In this document: positions 10,775 to 19,504 of the stretch, piece after piece
Layout: each line of letters begins with the position of its first letter
How positions within the stretch are numbered: position 1 is the first letter of the stretch
Assembly: GCA_945874535.1 (NCBI GenBank)
Contig: CAMCGZ010000004.1
Span: forward strand, 62,001 to 126,000
From: Bdellovibrio sp. ZAP7
Lineage (GTDB): Bacteria > Bdellovibrionota > UBA1018 > CAIMNF01
Direction: 5' to 3'
Length of the DNA: 64,000 bases
The notes under the pieces: model-generated
Told to the model about the DNA's origin: nothing
What the model saw: only the letters and a program-made list of their open reading frames with translations
Databases searched by the model: none
Program-made: the position numbers and the translations under genes

Positions 10775-11505
10775 ACCCTATCGGGCGCATCCGATCCGGT
10801 TTCACCGGTAAATTCGGCGTTCCCCGTCAGTCTTCGATGGTTGACGAAGCAGTGGGAATTCTGAAACTCGAACAGGACCCGCGTTTTTTAGAGGCCATTC
10901 GGGACCTGGAGTCCTTCAGTCATGTCTGGGTGATTTTTCTTTTCGACCGGAATGACGAAGGGGATTGGCGCCCGACGATCCATCTTCCCCGTCTTGAAGT
11001 CGATCACAAGGTCGGAGTTTTCGCGTCACGCTCTCCCCATCGACCGAATCGTATCGGAATGTCGGCTGCGAGGCTTGGCGAAATCGACCGTAAGGCTCCG
11101 GGTGGGATCGAAATCACCCTCTATGGAATCGATATTCTCGACGGGACAGCAGTATTGGATTTGAAACCTTATGTTCCTTACGCGGACTCGATCCCGGATG
11201 CCAGGGGCTCCTGGACCGAACCACCGATCAGGAAGTTTTCTGTGACTCTGGATCCGTCAAATGAGGCTCTGATTCGCGCGGCTGGAAAAAGGAATCTGGA
11301 TCGATTCAGAGGGGATCCCGTGGTTTTTGTGCTCAAGATGCTCGAGCTCGATCCCCGTCCGACACCCCAACGGGAAACCATGCCCATTGAAGATCCCTCC
11401 AATGAAGGTCGCCGATTCGCATTCCGTGTCCTGGATCTCGATATTCACTGGGAGATCCGGTCGGGGGGAATTCATGTTTTGGAGGTTCGACGAAGCTCTC
11501 TGTAG
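10771..11505 (+). CDS. trmO: TrmO-type tRNA N6-methyltransferase (TsaA/YaeB family)
   Basis: A 244-aa member of the TsaA/TrmO family, which methylates N6 of t6A37 in tRNAs decoding ACY codons. Family landmarks are PIGRIRSGF at the start, FGVPRQSS, FSHVWVIFLFDRN, GVFASRSPHRPNRIGMSA and LDGTAVLDLKPYVPYAD. The C-terminal ~70 residues match the usual substrate-recognition extension in position. GTG start overlapping the PilZ stop. The 3' end overlaps the convergent gene at 11472 by 34 nt. Confidence 0.93.
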   Translation: MNPIGRIRSGFTGKFGVPRQSSMVDEAVGILKLEQDPRFLEAIRDLESFSHVWVIFLFDRNDEGDWRPTIHLPRLEVDHKVGVFASRSPHRPNRIGMSAARLGEIDRKAPGGIEITLYGIDILDGTAVLDLKPYVPYADSIPDARGSWTEPPIRKFSVTLDPSNEALIRAAGKRNLDRFRGDPVVFVLKMLELDPRPTPQRETMPIEDPSNEGRRFAFRVLDLDIHWEIRSGGIHVLEVRRSSL

Positions 11506-12224
11506 ATGCGTCCCACTTCGTGACTGCCTCCGGCTTTTTGAAGTGCCAGGTAGAGCGTGACCAGATAGGCTCCGAATAGCATGAATTCGCTCGATAACCG
11601 CACCTTCTTTTCCATCAGGAATTCGAAAACTGAAAGAAAGGTTTTCTGGAAATCCTCCAGATTGAACCGCATGGGAAGCTCACGGGCCGAACCGAAATGG
11701 GAGCGGAAAAGGGTTTTCATCCGCTCGCGCTCCTCCTGACTCCAGGAGTCGGACAGAAGTCCTGTCCCGCGAAGACCGCTCTCGAACAGATCTTCCCTGT
11801 CGAAGTAAAAGCCGTCGTAAAGTTCCAGGAGCGCTTGGCGGAAGCCGGGCGAGAAACGGTACCAGAAACCGTTCGGACGGAAATGCAACTTCCCGGGAGA
11901 TTGCGAAAAGTGCTCGGGTCTCAGGTCAAGAAAGACGCCTTCGTCGATTTCGAGTTGCGAGAAGTAGTAGCGGAGAAGCAAGTCTCCGAACTCCTGCGAA
12001 TCCCCCGAAGTGGGGGCGGGTGGAGAGTCGAAGCTTAAAAAGGAGGAGAAAGAGGTCTCCTGAGCCTTTTTCAATCCTGAGACTCCGCTTTGGGAAAGCA
12101 AGCGGGCGGCCATCAGCGGAGCATCCCGTCTCACTCCCTCCCAATCGGTCACTTCGAACCCCAATTTGGGAACATGCTTCAGCAGTTCGCGGACAAGAGA
12201 GGGGAGGAATTGCATGATACTCAT
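11472..12224 (-). CDS. Hypothetical protein, about 250 aa
   Basis: Not recognised. The protein is soluble-looking, helical, without signal peptide or membrane segment, with many aromatic residues in the middle (FWYRFSPGF, YDGFYFDRED) and a leucine-rich C-terminal helix (MLFGAYLVTLYLALQKAG). Candidate starts are TTG 12230, ATG 12224 or ATG 12215; I use 12224. It is divergent from the TTG-start epimerase at 12262 and its end overlaps trmO. The ordered amino-acid composition makes it a credible gene. Confidence 0.65.
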   Translation of the reverse strand: MSIMQFLPSLVRELLKHVPKLGFEVTDWEGVRRDAPLMAARLLSQSGVSGLKKAQETSFSSFLSFDSPPAPTSGDSQEFGDLLLRYYFSQLEIDEGVFLDLRPEHFSQSPGKLHFRPNGFWYRFSPGFRQALLELYDGFYFDREDLFESGLRGTGLLSDSWSQEERERMKTLFRSHFGSARELPMRFNLEDFQKTFLSVFEFLMEKKVRLSSEFMLFGAYLVTLYLALQKAGGSHEVGRIYRELRRTSKT

Positions 12225-12261
12225 GGCCAATGCTAAAATGCTAGCACGGAGGGCTCATAAC

Positions 12262-13269
12262 TTGGAAAAAATCATGCTGACCGGGATCACCGGTTTCGTC
12301 GGTGAACGTCTTGCCCGAAAATTACTGGACTCCGGGAAGTCGATTCGAGCCTTGGTCAGGAATCCTTCGCGGGTGACCTGGTCACACCCTGCTCTGGAGT
12401 TGGTTGCCGGTGATGTCCGTGACGCGGCCCGGGTACGCTTGGCCATGGAAGGGTGCACCACCGCCTACTACCTCGTACATGGTCTGGCAGAGGATTCCGC
12501 GTTCGAACATGAAGAGGCGAAGGCTGCCCAGGTATTTGCCTCTGCGGGGCGACTCTCCGGTATCGGCAGGATCGTCTATTTGGGTGGACTCGGAGATGAA
12601 TCCACGCCACTCTCGCCGCATTTGCGGAGTCGTCATCTCACGGGGGATATTCTCAGGATTCCAGGCATTCCTGTGACAGAGTTCCGGGCGTCGATCGTGA
12701 TCGGACGGGGTTCGACCTCCTTTGCCATCCTGTCCTCCTTGGTCAGGCGATTGCCTTTTTTTGTCGAACCCCGCAATCTCAAGGCCGAATGCCAGCCCAT
12801 TCATGTTTCTGATTTGATGACCTACCTGACGGATGCGACAGGAGACGGGATCTTTGAGATCGGAGGCCCCGATCGTCTGACCTATGCCGAATTACTGTTG
12901 AGAACGGCCAAGGCCTCGGGACTGTCCCGCAGGCTGCTTCCGGTGCCTCCTCTCGAGGTTCTGATTCTCAAGGAAGCTTTCGAGTTGATTTGTCCCGAGT
13001 ATTCCAAGGTCGGCGGGCATCTGTTCGAGAGTTTGATTCACCCTACCGTGGTCACAAACGGAAAGGCTGCTGTCGAATTCCCCGAAATCCGTCCGGTCGG
13101 TGTGGATGAGGCACTCCGACTTGAAGGTGGAGCAGGGGAGGAGCAAGCACCTCTGCTCTCACCGGCACACTTGGCCGAAGTGATGCGGATGCTGGAAGGC
13201 AGATTCGAAGCCGTGAAGGGCCTCAGGCCCCATCTGTTTTCGATTTTGGGACGGTTTTCATCGGTTTGA
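12262..13269 (+). CDS. NAD(P)-binding epimerase/dehydrogenase, YbjT-like
   Basis: A 335-aa atypical/extended SDR. The Rossmann motif LTGITGFVGERLARKL stands at residues about 6-21, followed by ALVRNP, ELVAGDVRD, YYLVHG and VYLGGLG, the pattern of YbjT/NmrA-like proteins. The start is set by TTG 12262 with an 8-nt-spaced GGAGGG ribosome site at 12248-12253, giving MEKIMLTG. An open frame back to 12166 is unlikely because it overlaps the divergent gene. Substrate is unknown. It is convergent with a second SDR (12-nt overlap). Confidence 0.82.
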   Translation: MEKIMLTGITGFVGERLARKLLDSGKSIRALVRNPSRVTWSHPALELVAGDVRDAARVRLAMEGCTTAYYLVHGLAEDSAFEHEEAKAAQVFASAGRLSGIGRIVYLGGLGDESTPLSPHLRSRHLTGDILRIPGIPVTEFRASIVIGRGSTSFAILSSLVRRLPFFVEPRNLKAECQPIHVSDLMTYLTDATGDGIFEIGGPDRLTYAELLLRTAKASGLSRRLLPVPPLEVLILKEAFELICPEYSKVGGHLFESLIHPTVVTNGKAAVEFPEIRPVGVDEALRLEGGAGEEQAPLLSPAHLAEVMRMLEGRFEAVKGLRPHLFSILGRFSSV

Positions 13270-14211
13270 TCGAGAATTCAAATATTCGATGAAGGCGTCA
13301 TGGGTCGATTTCGAGGGCAAATCCGGAAAAAGCTCCCGAAGCTTGCGATTCGACAAGACCGGGCGGAACCGCAGAAATCCCACTTGTTCGGGGCCATAGC
13401 GGGTCAAGCCGAAGGTTTTGAGTGCGACCAGGGCCATCGCCAGAATCGGGGCGGGAACCGACAAGTAGGGCTTACCTTGGATTTTTGCGATTTCACTGAG
13501 CGTGAGAACACCGTCGCCGGAAACGTTGAAGATGCCATCCACCGGATGCGTGCATCCCCGAACGAAAACCTCGATCAGATCGCGATCCCAGATGAAAGTG
13601 AATGGAGTACCCGCACCGGAGATACCGAACATGACGGGCTTGTCGAAGAGAGCGGTGATCTGGTTCCTCACTGTGGAACCGATCACGGTGGAGAGTCGTA
13701 AAACCAACTGTTTGAGCTGCGGATGGCGGAAGCGGTAATCGGCAAGTAATTCCTCTACGATCCGCTTGTGATCCGAATAGGCGAATTCCGGATTTCCACG
13801 AAGGGGAGCGGTTTCGTTCAACTCGGAGGGGGAGTCCGCGTGATAACCGTAGGCCGCCCCCGAACTGCTCACGACAATCTTCGTGACTCCTCCGGCTAGA
13901 CACGCCTCAAGTACATTGCGGGTTCCGAGAACATCGACCGAATACTCGAATTCACGGGTGCTTTCGCGGCCTGGAGTCACGATCGAAGCGAGGTGGCACA
14001 CCACATCGGGACGTTCGTTCCGGATCAAATCTGAGGTGGATTCGCTTCTCACGTCAGCCAGGCACTCCTTGACTTTGGCGGGATGGCGGCGGCCCCCGGC
14101 AAACGGGCGAACATCGACTGCGACCACACTGGTGACACTCGCCTGTCCTGATAACGCGTCTGTGACCAAAGAGCCGATATATCCGGATGCTCCGGTGATG
14201 AGAACTTTCAT
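13258..14211 (-). CDS. NAD-dependent epimerase/dehydratase family protein
   Basis: A 317-aa extended SDR. GASGYIG (residues 7-13) is the dinucleotide motif, DVRSES and HLASIV follow, and the catalytic Ser/Tyr/Lys region is SSSGAAYGY with YSDHK (Tyr-x3-Lys). The C-terminal part binds the substrate, commonly a nucleotide sugar or sterol-like compound. Its ATG lies 1 nt after the corA stop, so the two are one operon. No cofactor preference beyond NAD(P) can be read. Confidence 0.85.
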   Translation of the reverse strand: MKVLITGASGYIGSLVTDALSGQASVTSVVAVDVRPFAGGRRHPAKVKECLADVRSESTSDLIRNERPDVVCHLASIVTPGRESTREFEYSVDVLGTRNVLEACLAGGVTKIVVSSSGAAYGYHADSPSELNETAPLRGNPEFAYSDHKRIVEELLADYRFRHPQLKQLVLRLSTVIGSTVRNQITALFDKPVMFGISGAGTPFTFIWDRDLIEVFVRGCTHPVDGIFNVSGDGVLTLSEIAKIQGKPYLSVPAPILAMALVALKTFGLTRYGPEQVGFLRFRPVLSNRKLRELFPDLPSKSTHDAFIEYLNSRSNR

Positions 14212-14212
14212 T

Positions 14213-15238
14213 TCAGTACCAATTCTTCCTTTTGAACCAAATCAGAAGAGACACCACGACCATAGCCATGAACCCGAGCAACATGAAATAAAAGCCCGGC
14301 CACTTGAGCTCGGGAATGCCCTCGATGTTCATCCCGTAGACACCCACGATGAAGGTCAGCGGCATGAAGATCGCCGATACAACTGCCAAACGTTGCATGA
14401 TGACATTCATCTGGTGAGTGGATTTGGACATATCGAGAGTGAGGTTGGCCGCATACATGTCGAAAACGGTTGCCGATTGGGCACTCAGTCCGTCCAGCTC
14501 CCGGATCAGGCTAGAAATCTCCTCGGAAACGTCTTTCAGGAAAGGCCGGATGGATTCTTCCTCGCCCCGGAGCTGGCTCCGTTCGTAGACCTGAACCAGT
14601 GTCTGCCGTTGAGGAATGAGTGACTTCCTTAAAGTGACGACCAGTTTTTTGAATTTCAGAATCCTCTCGGTCACCGGAGCCAGGGAGCCCCGAAGGATGG
14701 ATTCTTCGATCTCCTCGAGCTCTTCCTGCCATCGATTGACGATGGGGCCGTAGTCTGCGACCAAACCTTCGAGCAGGTGGAGGAATATCCTCGAACTCCC
14801 TTTACCGAGGAAGGCCTCCGGGTGCCCCTGAACCAGGCCCTTCAGGTAGTCGAACAATCTTGAAAGGTGGGATTGATGGGAGGTGATCAGAAAATTCACT
14901 CCACGAAAAACGGCGACACCCCGGTGCTCGCATTGTTGCTGTTCAAAATCATAGAACAGGCGGTGCAAGATGACATAGTCGTACTCCTTGAAACTATGCA
15001 TGCGCGGAACCGTCGAATGGTGCGCGAGATCTCTCAGAGCGTCGGCATCAAGCCCGAACGCTCCATGCATCTGTACGATCTGCTCGGGTGATGCGTCCGT
15101 CAGATCAATCCAGATCTGATCCCCAATGGAATCCTTCGGGACGGTCTTCCAGATCTGGACCAGTCCTTCAATGGAATCGACATCTCCTGTTTCCAGGCGG
15201 GAAGTCTCTTTGCGCCAAAGGGTGTAACGGGCTTTCAT
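14213..15238 (-). CDS. corA: CorA-family Mg2+/Co2+ transporter
   Basis: A 341-aa inner-membrane divalent cation channel. It has a large cytoplasmic N-terminal funnel and long helical stalk (LRGSLAPVTERILKFKKLVVTLRK region), then two C-terminal TM helices (about 284-303 and 314-333). The selectivity signature GMN is at residues 302-304, followed by the periplasmic loop IEGIPELKWP. The C-terminus is basic (KRKNWY). A Fur-box-like sequence about 50 nt upstream could tie it to metal control. Confidence 0.94.
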   Translation of the reverse strand: MKARYTLWRKETSRLETGDVDSIEGLVQIWKTVPKDSIGDQIWIDLTDASPEQIVQMHGAFGLDADALRDLAHHSTVPRMHSFKEYDYVILHRLFYDFEQQQCEHRGVAVFRGVNFLITSHQSHLSRLFDYLKGLVQGHPEAFLGKGSSRIFLHLLEGLVADYGPIVNRWQEELEEIEESILRGSLAPVTERILKFKKLVVTLRKSLIPQRQTLVQVYERSQLRGEEESIRPFLKDVSEEISSLIRELDGLSAQSATVFDMYAANLTLDMSKSTHQMNVIMQRLAVVSAIFMPLTFIVGVYGMNIEGIPELKWPGFYFMLLGFMAMVVVSLLIWFKRKNWY

Positions 15239-15287
15239 GATTCTATGATGCGGGACTCCAAGCCTTTCTGCATCCCTTTTTGAAGTC

Positions 15288-15306
15288 CGATAATGATTAT
15301 TATGTA
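15288..15306. promoter_or_regulatory. Fur-box-like AT-rich sequence upstream of corA
   Basis: GATAATGATTATTATG-type sequence about 50 nt upstream of the corA start. By eye it matches the classical 19-bp Fur consensus at about 13 of 19 positions, mostly in the left half. A Fur-family regulator is encoded at 35837. Chance AT-rich similarity is possible. Confidence 0.33.
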
Positions 15307-15330
15307 AACCAATATGACGTTCCGGTGGTT

Positions 15331-16821
15331 TTATTTCTTCGGAATAGCGGCCGGAGCCCGGTTCAACGGGATATTGAACTGGGCCCTGGGGCCGAGACCG
15401 TCTGGGTTGATGAAAGTTTCCATGGGGATCACGATGTACATGGTCGTTCTCGTTTTCGGAAAGACCACGCCGGCTGAGATCTCTCCGCTGATTCCCGAAC
15501 TCTTCGACCAGTCTTTCAGGAGCCCCACGTTTACAAAACCTGTGAGCGGGTTTTTTTGATACTGACTGGTGAAGGAAGCACCCAGATTCGCGCCGGTTGA
15601 AACCTGTTCTGGATGGTTGAGGTCCGAAAACCGTACTGGCGTCACGGTCGCACTGGCAATGAGCGATCCGGAGCGCAATTGATAGAGTCCTGTGGCTTCA
15701 GCTGAAGACCCGAGACGGGCTACAAAACCTGTCGTGTGCGTGATGCGACTCTGGGTTTCTTTTCCGGTGTGAGTCATTTGGACAATCAGATGGCCGGCCC
15801 GGTTGTCTTTATTTGTTTCGTAGCCGACGAATGTGTTCAAACTGGTGCCGTTCGACAAGCGGTTCTGAATCGCCGCACCCGATAATGCGCTCTGGCGCAT
15901 GGGTTGCACGATCGCCAGTGCCATCACGTTGGTATTCCCGGTTTTGCCCAATCTTGGAATGCGACTCTCAAAGGTCAAAGTACTCTGGTTGAGTTGAGTG
16001 GCATTGATCTGAAAACTCAATGAATGATTTACGGTGCGTTTCATGCCCGGAAGGGTCCAGTTTTGTGCATAATTCATCCCCACGGGAACACTCAAGGGCC
16101 CCGCCTTGTAGTGTTGCGCACTGAAGGTGGGCTTGGAAGGCGGCGCCTTTGACTTCACTTGGACCGCAGTGATTCCGCTACCCTCCACTCGGACCGCGGT
16201 CCACCGGGCACTCGGCACCCACACATCCGGGCGCTCTGAATCGGGATTCAGTTCGAGCACCGCATAGTCAGTGAATTCAGGGTCGGTCACCAGAACCTGC
16301 GGCAAACCCGTACTTGAAAGTCCGTCCTCTCCGGCGTCCACCGGACAAGTTTCCATATCGGAAACTTGAGTCAGGTAGGCCGCTTGATCAAAGCCTCCGG
16401 GCATGAGCGAGTACAACGGGGCCAGGTTAGAGATGGAATGAGGTAGAACATTCGCGGCAGGAGCCTCGGTTTCCCCGGTACTGAAGACCGGAATCCATCG
16501 GTAATTGATTCTTCCGATCGCTGGGTCGGAGAATGACGTATTGACTCCGAGACCAAGACGGTTTTTCAAAGTGGTTGGATTGTTGATCGCGCTCTGGAGA
16601 TCCGGGATTCGTTTGAATCCCTCGAAGCTGCTCAGATCGAGACTATTTCCCGGTTGACTCAGGTATTGATTCAACAGGAACAGGTTCGTTTCCTGGTTTG
16701 GATTTGTATAGACGAAGCCAGAAGTCCCGGGCGGCCATTGAGCCCAAGCGCTTCCGCCCGGTAGAAAAACTCCACCGGTGACCCACATCAAACCCATGAA
16801 AAACAACCATGCCAGACGCAT
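15331..16821 (-). CDS. Secreted protein of unknown function, 496 aa
   Basis: Starts with a clear signal peptide (hydrophobic residues 3-20, cleavage near GSAWAQ). The mature part is rich in Ser, Thr, Asn, Gln and Gly with alternating hydrophobic residues. It has a C-terminal half (VMALAIVQPM, GYETNKDNRAGHLIVQMTH, SLIASATVTP) that reads like beta strands of a surface or outer-membrane protein. No known domain recognised. It lies between hemH and corA on the same strand, 52 nt after hemH. Confidence 0.7.
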   Translation of the reverse strand: MRLAWLFFMGLMWVTGGVFLPGGSAWAQWPPGTSGFVYTNPNQETNLFLLNQYLSQPGNSLDLSSFEGFKRIPDLQSAINNPTTLKNRLGLGVNTSFSDPAIGRINYRWIPVFSTGETEAPAANVLPHSISNLAPLYSLMPGGFDQAAYLTQVSDMETCPVDAGEDGLSSTGLPQVLVTDPEFTDYAVLELNPDSERPDVWVPSARWTAVRVEGSGITAVQVKSKAPPSKPTFSAQHYKAGPLSVPVGMNYAQNWTLPGMKRTVNHSLSFQINATQLNQSTLTFESRIPRLGKTGNTNVMALAIVQPMRQSALSGAAIQNRLSNGTSLNTFVGYETNKDNRAGHLIVQMTHTGKETQSRITHTTGFVARLGSSAEATGLYQLRSGSLIASATVTPVRFSDLNHPEQVSTGANLGASFTSQYQKNPLTGFVNVGLLKDWSKSSGISGEISAGVVFPKTRTTMYIVIPMETFINPDGLGPRAQFNIPLNRAPAAIPKK

Positions 16822-16873
16822 GCACCATCTCTTCGACGGGGCGTCAAAAAAACTTCAGTGATATTTTATTATG

Positions 16874-17917
16874 TCAACTGATAGGAGATTGGAGAGCCAT
16901 CCTCGTGACACACTGGGCGAAATCGTCACGACTGTTCAAACACGAAATGTACTCAAACTCGATCCCGCCAGATTCCAAAAAAAGCTCCTGATAGCGGATC
17001 CGGATTTCCTCCAGGGTTTCCAAGCAGTCCGCAGTGAACGAAGGCGACGCTACCATGAGTCGCTTGATCCCCTGCTTCGGAAAGTCTTCAAGCAAATGGT
17101 CGGTATAGGGTTCGATCCATTTCGTCCGACCCAGGCGCGATTGAAACGCGGTGATGACCCGTTCCGGGGAAAGCCCGAGACCGACCGCGATTCGCCGCGA
17201 GGTCTCATAGCACTGTGCCCGGTAGCACCAGCGGTTTTTATCCGTCCAGGTATCGCAACACCCCGGTGAACAGCATACCTCGGGAGCCTTCCGGATCTTG
17301 GCAATCTGACGCTCGGGGATGCCGTGATAACTGAGCAAGAGTGCATCAGGCTTGAAACGCGCGATGGGCTCTTTCATCGAAGCAATCAAGGATTCGATGA
17401 AGTCCGCCTCGTGAAAAAAATCCTGAATCACCCTGACTTTCACATCGGGCAGGATCCTTGGCTGGAGCGATTCAAATCGAGCAATCGAACTCTCACTCGC
17501 GGCATAGGAGTACTGGGGATACAGGGGAATGAAAACGAGTTCGTTAATGCCGTCTTTGCGGAAGGACTCGAGCACGCTCTCCATCGAGGGGCTACCGTAA
17601 CGCATCCCCATTCTGACCAGTACTGCCTCGTCGGAACCGGCTCCGGCCAGGGCTTTGACCTTTTCGGTCAGGGCACGGGTATGAATGAGCAGGGGAGACC
17701 CCTCCTCTGTCCAGATCTGGGAGTACGCTTCCGCGGACTTGGCGGGGCGGGTATTGAGGATGATCCCGTCCACCAGAAGTTTCCGGAACAGGAAAGGAAG
17801 GTCGATCACGTAGGGGTCATTCAAAAACTCTTTGAGGTAGCGTCTGACATCCCGGGTCTTCGGACTGTCGGGGCTACCCAAGTTCAGGAGAAAAATGCCT
17901 TTCTTCGAGGATTTCAT
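16874..17917 (-). CDS. hemH: Ferrochelatase with internal cysteine cluster
   Basis: Inserts Fe2+ into protoporphyrin IX, the last step of protoporphyrin-dependent heme synthesis. The 347-aa protein shows LLNLGSPDSP at the N-terminus, RYGSPSM, FIPLYPQYS, the catalytic SYHGIP (His198) and the acidic C-terminal TADCLETLEEI. An insert at residues 215-236 carries six cysteines (CCSPGCC, then C231 and C236). As I recall, some deltaproteobacterial ferrochelatases hold an internal [2Fe-2S] cluster there, unlike the C-terminal cluster of animal enzymes. Divergent from a cyclophilin gene. Confidence 0.96.
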   Translation of the reverse strand: MKSSKKGIFLLNLGSPDSPKTRDVRRYLKEFLNDPYVIDLPFLFRKLLVDGIILNTRPAKSAEAYSQIWTEEGSPLLIHTRALTEKVKALAGAGSDEAVLVRMGMRYGSPSMESVLESFRKDGINELVFIPLYPQYSYAASESSIARFESLQPRILPDVKVRVIQDFFHEADFIESLIASMKEPIARFKPDALLLSYHGIPERQIAKIRKAPEVCCSPGCCDTWTDKNRWCYRAQCYETSRRIAVGLGLSPERVITAFQSRLGRTKWIEPYTDHLLEDFPKQGIKRLMVASPSFTADCLETLEEIRIRYQELFLESGGIEFEYISCLNSRDDFAQCVTRMALQSPIS

Positions 17918-17952
17918 GGCGCCAAACTACCACCCTCCCCCCCTGCTCACAA
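17918..17952 (-). promoter_or_regulatory. Predicted leaderless promoter of hemH
   Basis: On the minus strand: TTGTGA (17947-17952), 17-nt spacer, TAGTTT (17924-17929), then 6 nt to the ATG. The spacer is almost pure G/A on this strand. No Shine-Dalgarno sequence fits between -10 and start. Confidence 0.5.
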
Positions 17953-17958
17953 TCCCTA

Positions 17959-17988
17959 TTGCCTCCCCCGCTTCTCCTGAATTATGGT
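17959..17988 (+). promoter_or_regulatory. Predicted leaderless promoter of the cyclophilin gene
   Basis: TTGCCT (17959-17964), 18-nt spacer, TATGGT (17983-17988), then 7 nt to ATG 17996. This favours the 17996 start over the in-frame ATG at 17984, which lies inside the -10 element. Confidence 0.5.
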
Positions 17989-17995
17989 TCTTGCC

Positions 17996-18508
17996 ATGGA
18001 ACAAAATTTCGCCACCTTCAAAACCACCTTGGGTTCGATCAAAATCAAACTTTTCCCTGAGACTGCCCCCATTACGGTCAAGAATTTCATCGGACTGGCT
18101 ACCGGGACCAAGGAATGGCTCGATCCGAAAAGCGGTAAAAAAGCCGAAGGTCAGAAGCTTTATGACGGCACGATCTTTCACCGTGTGATTCCTGATTTCA
18201 TGATCCAAGGCGGAGATCCGCTGGGCCGGGGAACCGGAGGCCCGGGATACCGTTTCGAGTGTGAGACCAAACCTACCGATAGCTTCGACCGTCCCGGAAT
18301 TCTGGCCATGGCCAATGCCGGTAAAAACACCAATGGCTCACAGTTCTTTATCACGGTGAAACCGACACCTTGGCTGAACGGAAATCACACTATTTTCGGC
18401 GAAGTCATCGAAGGGTTGAATGTGGTGGAGCAAATTTCCAAGGCTCCCCGGGACGGGATTGACCGCCCGATCGAGAAAATCGTGCTCGAATCTGTTGTGT
18501 TCGAGTGA
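17996..18508 (+). CDS. Cyclophilin-type peptidyl-prolyl cis-trans isomerase
   Basis: A 170-aa cytosolic cyclophilin. Diagnostic blocks are LFPETAPITVKNFIGLA, YDGTIFHRVIPDFMIQGGDP (catalytic Arg in FHRV), GTGGPGYRFE, LAMANAGKNTNGSQFFIT and WLNGNHTIFGEV. There is no signal peptide, so it acts in the cytosol on newly made proteins. The first in-frame ATG at 17984 adds four residues (MVLA), but the promoter layout and family alignments favour MEQNFATF. It lies alone, convergent with the GNAT gene. Confidence 0.95.
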   Translation: MEQNFATFKTTLGSIKIKLFPETAPITVKNFIGLATGTKEWLDPKSGKKAEGQKLYDGTIFHRVIPDFMIQGGDPLGRGTGGPGYRFECETKPTDSFDRPGILAMANAGKNTNGSQFFITVKPTPWLNGNHTIFGEVIEGLNVVEQISKAPRDGIDRPIEKIVLESVVFE

Positions 18509-18520
18509 CTCTTCGTCGTC

Positions 18521-19504
18521 TCAAAGATTCTTTTTGAATACACCGTAGCGATGCTCCCAAATCTGGAAAGCCTCGCCGCGTTTCAGCAAGTGTTCGCTTT
18601 GAGCCCCGTTCCGAATCAGTGCGGAAACCACTTTCCTGATTCCGTTTCGGGCTGCCAGGGTCAATGCATGATGGATTCCGAAAGCTGCCAACCCGGCACC
18701 TTGGTACCCTGGCAGGATGGCCAAGGTCTTCCAAACGAGGTATCCGGATTCCGGAAAAAGGAAGAAGTAACCGATCTCCTCACCCGAGGGATTCAAAATG
18801 AAAAAACTGAATTCGCTCAACAAGGATGCGAATCGGGGAGCCACAAGCTCCTGATAAGCTCGATCGTCAAAGGGCTCCGCGAGGAAACTCTGCTCGAAAC
18901 TGCCGGCATTGATTCGGGTCAGGGCGAGCAGGTCCCGGGTCCGGTTTTTTGAGAAATCCAGTGGCCTGATGGAAAACCCCTGGCTCAATGCCTGTTCGTA
19001 CCGATCCTGAGACTTCGGGAGAATCCGATCCAGGTGCTGGTAACCCCGGGAGTGGTACTCTTCGGCTAGACTGAAACCCGCAGCTCGAAACCATTCGACA
19101 TAAGCCGCCGGCTGGGATGGCTCCCAAAAGAACGGAGGTGGAACCTCTGCCTCTCGGGCATCTTGCAGGCGCAAACGATAGTCGAATAGAGTATGGTAAT
19201 TGACCGGCCCATAGACCGTTCGAACTCCGCGCTTACGAAGCCAGTGTCCAGACTCCTCCAAAAGAGCCAGCGCACGCGACTCCGCATCCGGTAAAGACGG
19301 ATCAAAGTCGAAGAAACCGATGTAACCCGACTCGGGATCTCTCAAAGAGACGCTTGCTGCCACTCTGCCCGGAACCGATGCCCCATCGCCCTCATCAATG
19401 AGGTGAACCCTCTCGAATTGGAAAGGAAATGCGAGAATTTTCTTTTCGAATTCCGTTCTGGCAAAATGACTTCCGAGCTCCTGGATCTGAACTTCGCGGA
19501 TCAT
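18521..19504 (-). CDS. GNAT-family N-acetyltransferase-like protein
   Basis: A 327-aa protein whose C-terminal ~150 residues look like a GNAT fold. It has IGYFFLFPES (strand before the acyl-CoA site), WKTLAILPGYQGAGLAAFGIHHAL (the R/Q-x-x-G-x-G/A acetyl-CoA loop here GYQGAGLA) and a YGVF end strand. The N-terminal half (FFDFDPSLPDAESRALALLEESGHWLRKRG, in fragments) resembles a second degenerate GNAT domain, as in large uncharacterised acyltransferases. Its ATG overlaps the upstream dikinase stop (ATGA). It is the last gene of the six-gene operon; the acyl acceptor may be the operon's product. Confidence 0.75.
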   Translation of the reverse strand: MIREVQIQELGSHFARTEFEKKILAFPFQFERVHLIDEGDGASVPGRVAASVSLRDPESGYIGFFDFDPSLPDAESRALALLEESGHWLRKRGVRTVYGPVNYHTLFDYRLRLQDAREAEVPPPFFWEPSQPAAYVEWFRAAGFSLAEEYHSRGYQHLDRILPKSQDRYEQALSQGFSIRPLDFSKNRTRDLLALTRINAGSFEQSFLAEPFDDRAYQELVAPRFASLLSEFSFFILNPSGEEIGYFFLFPESGYLVWKTLAILPGYQGAGLAAFGIHHALTLAARNGIRKVVSALIRNGAQSEHLLKRGEAFQIWEHRYGVFKKNL

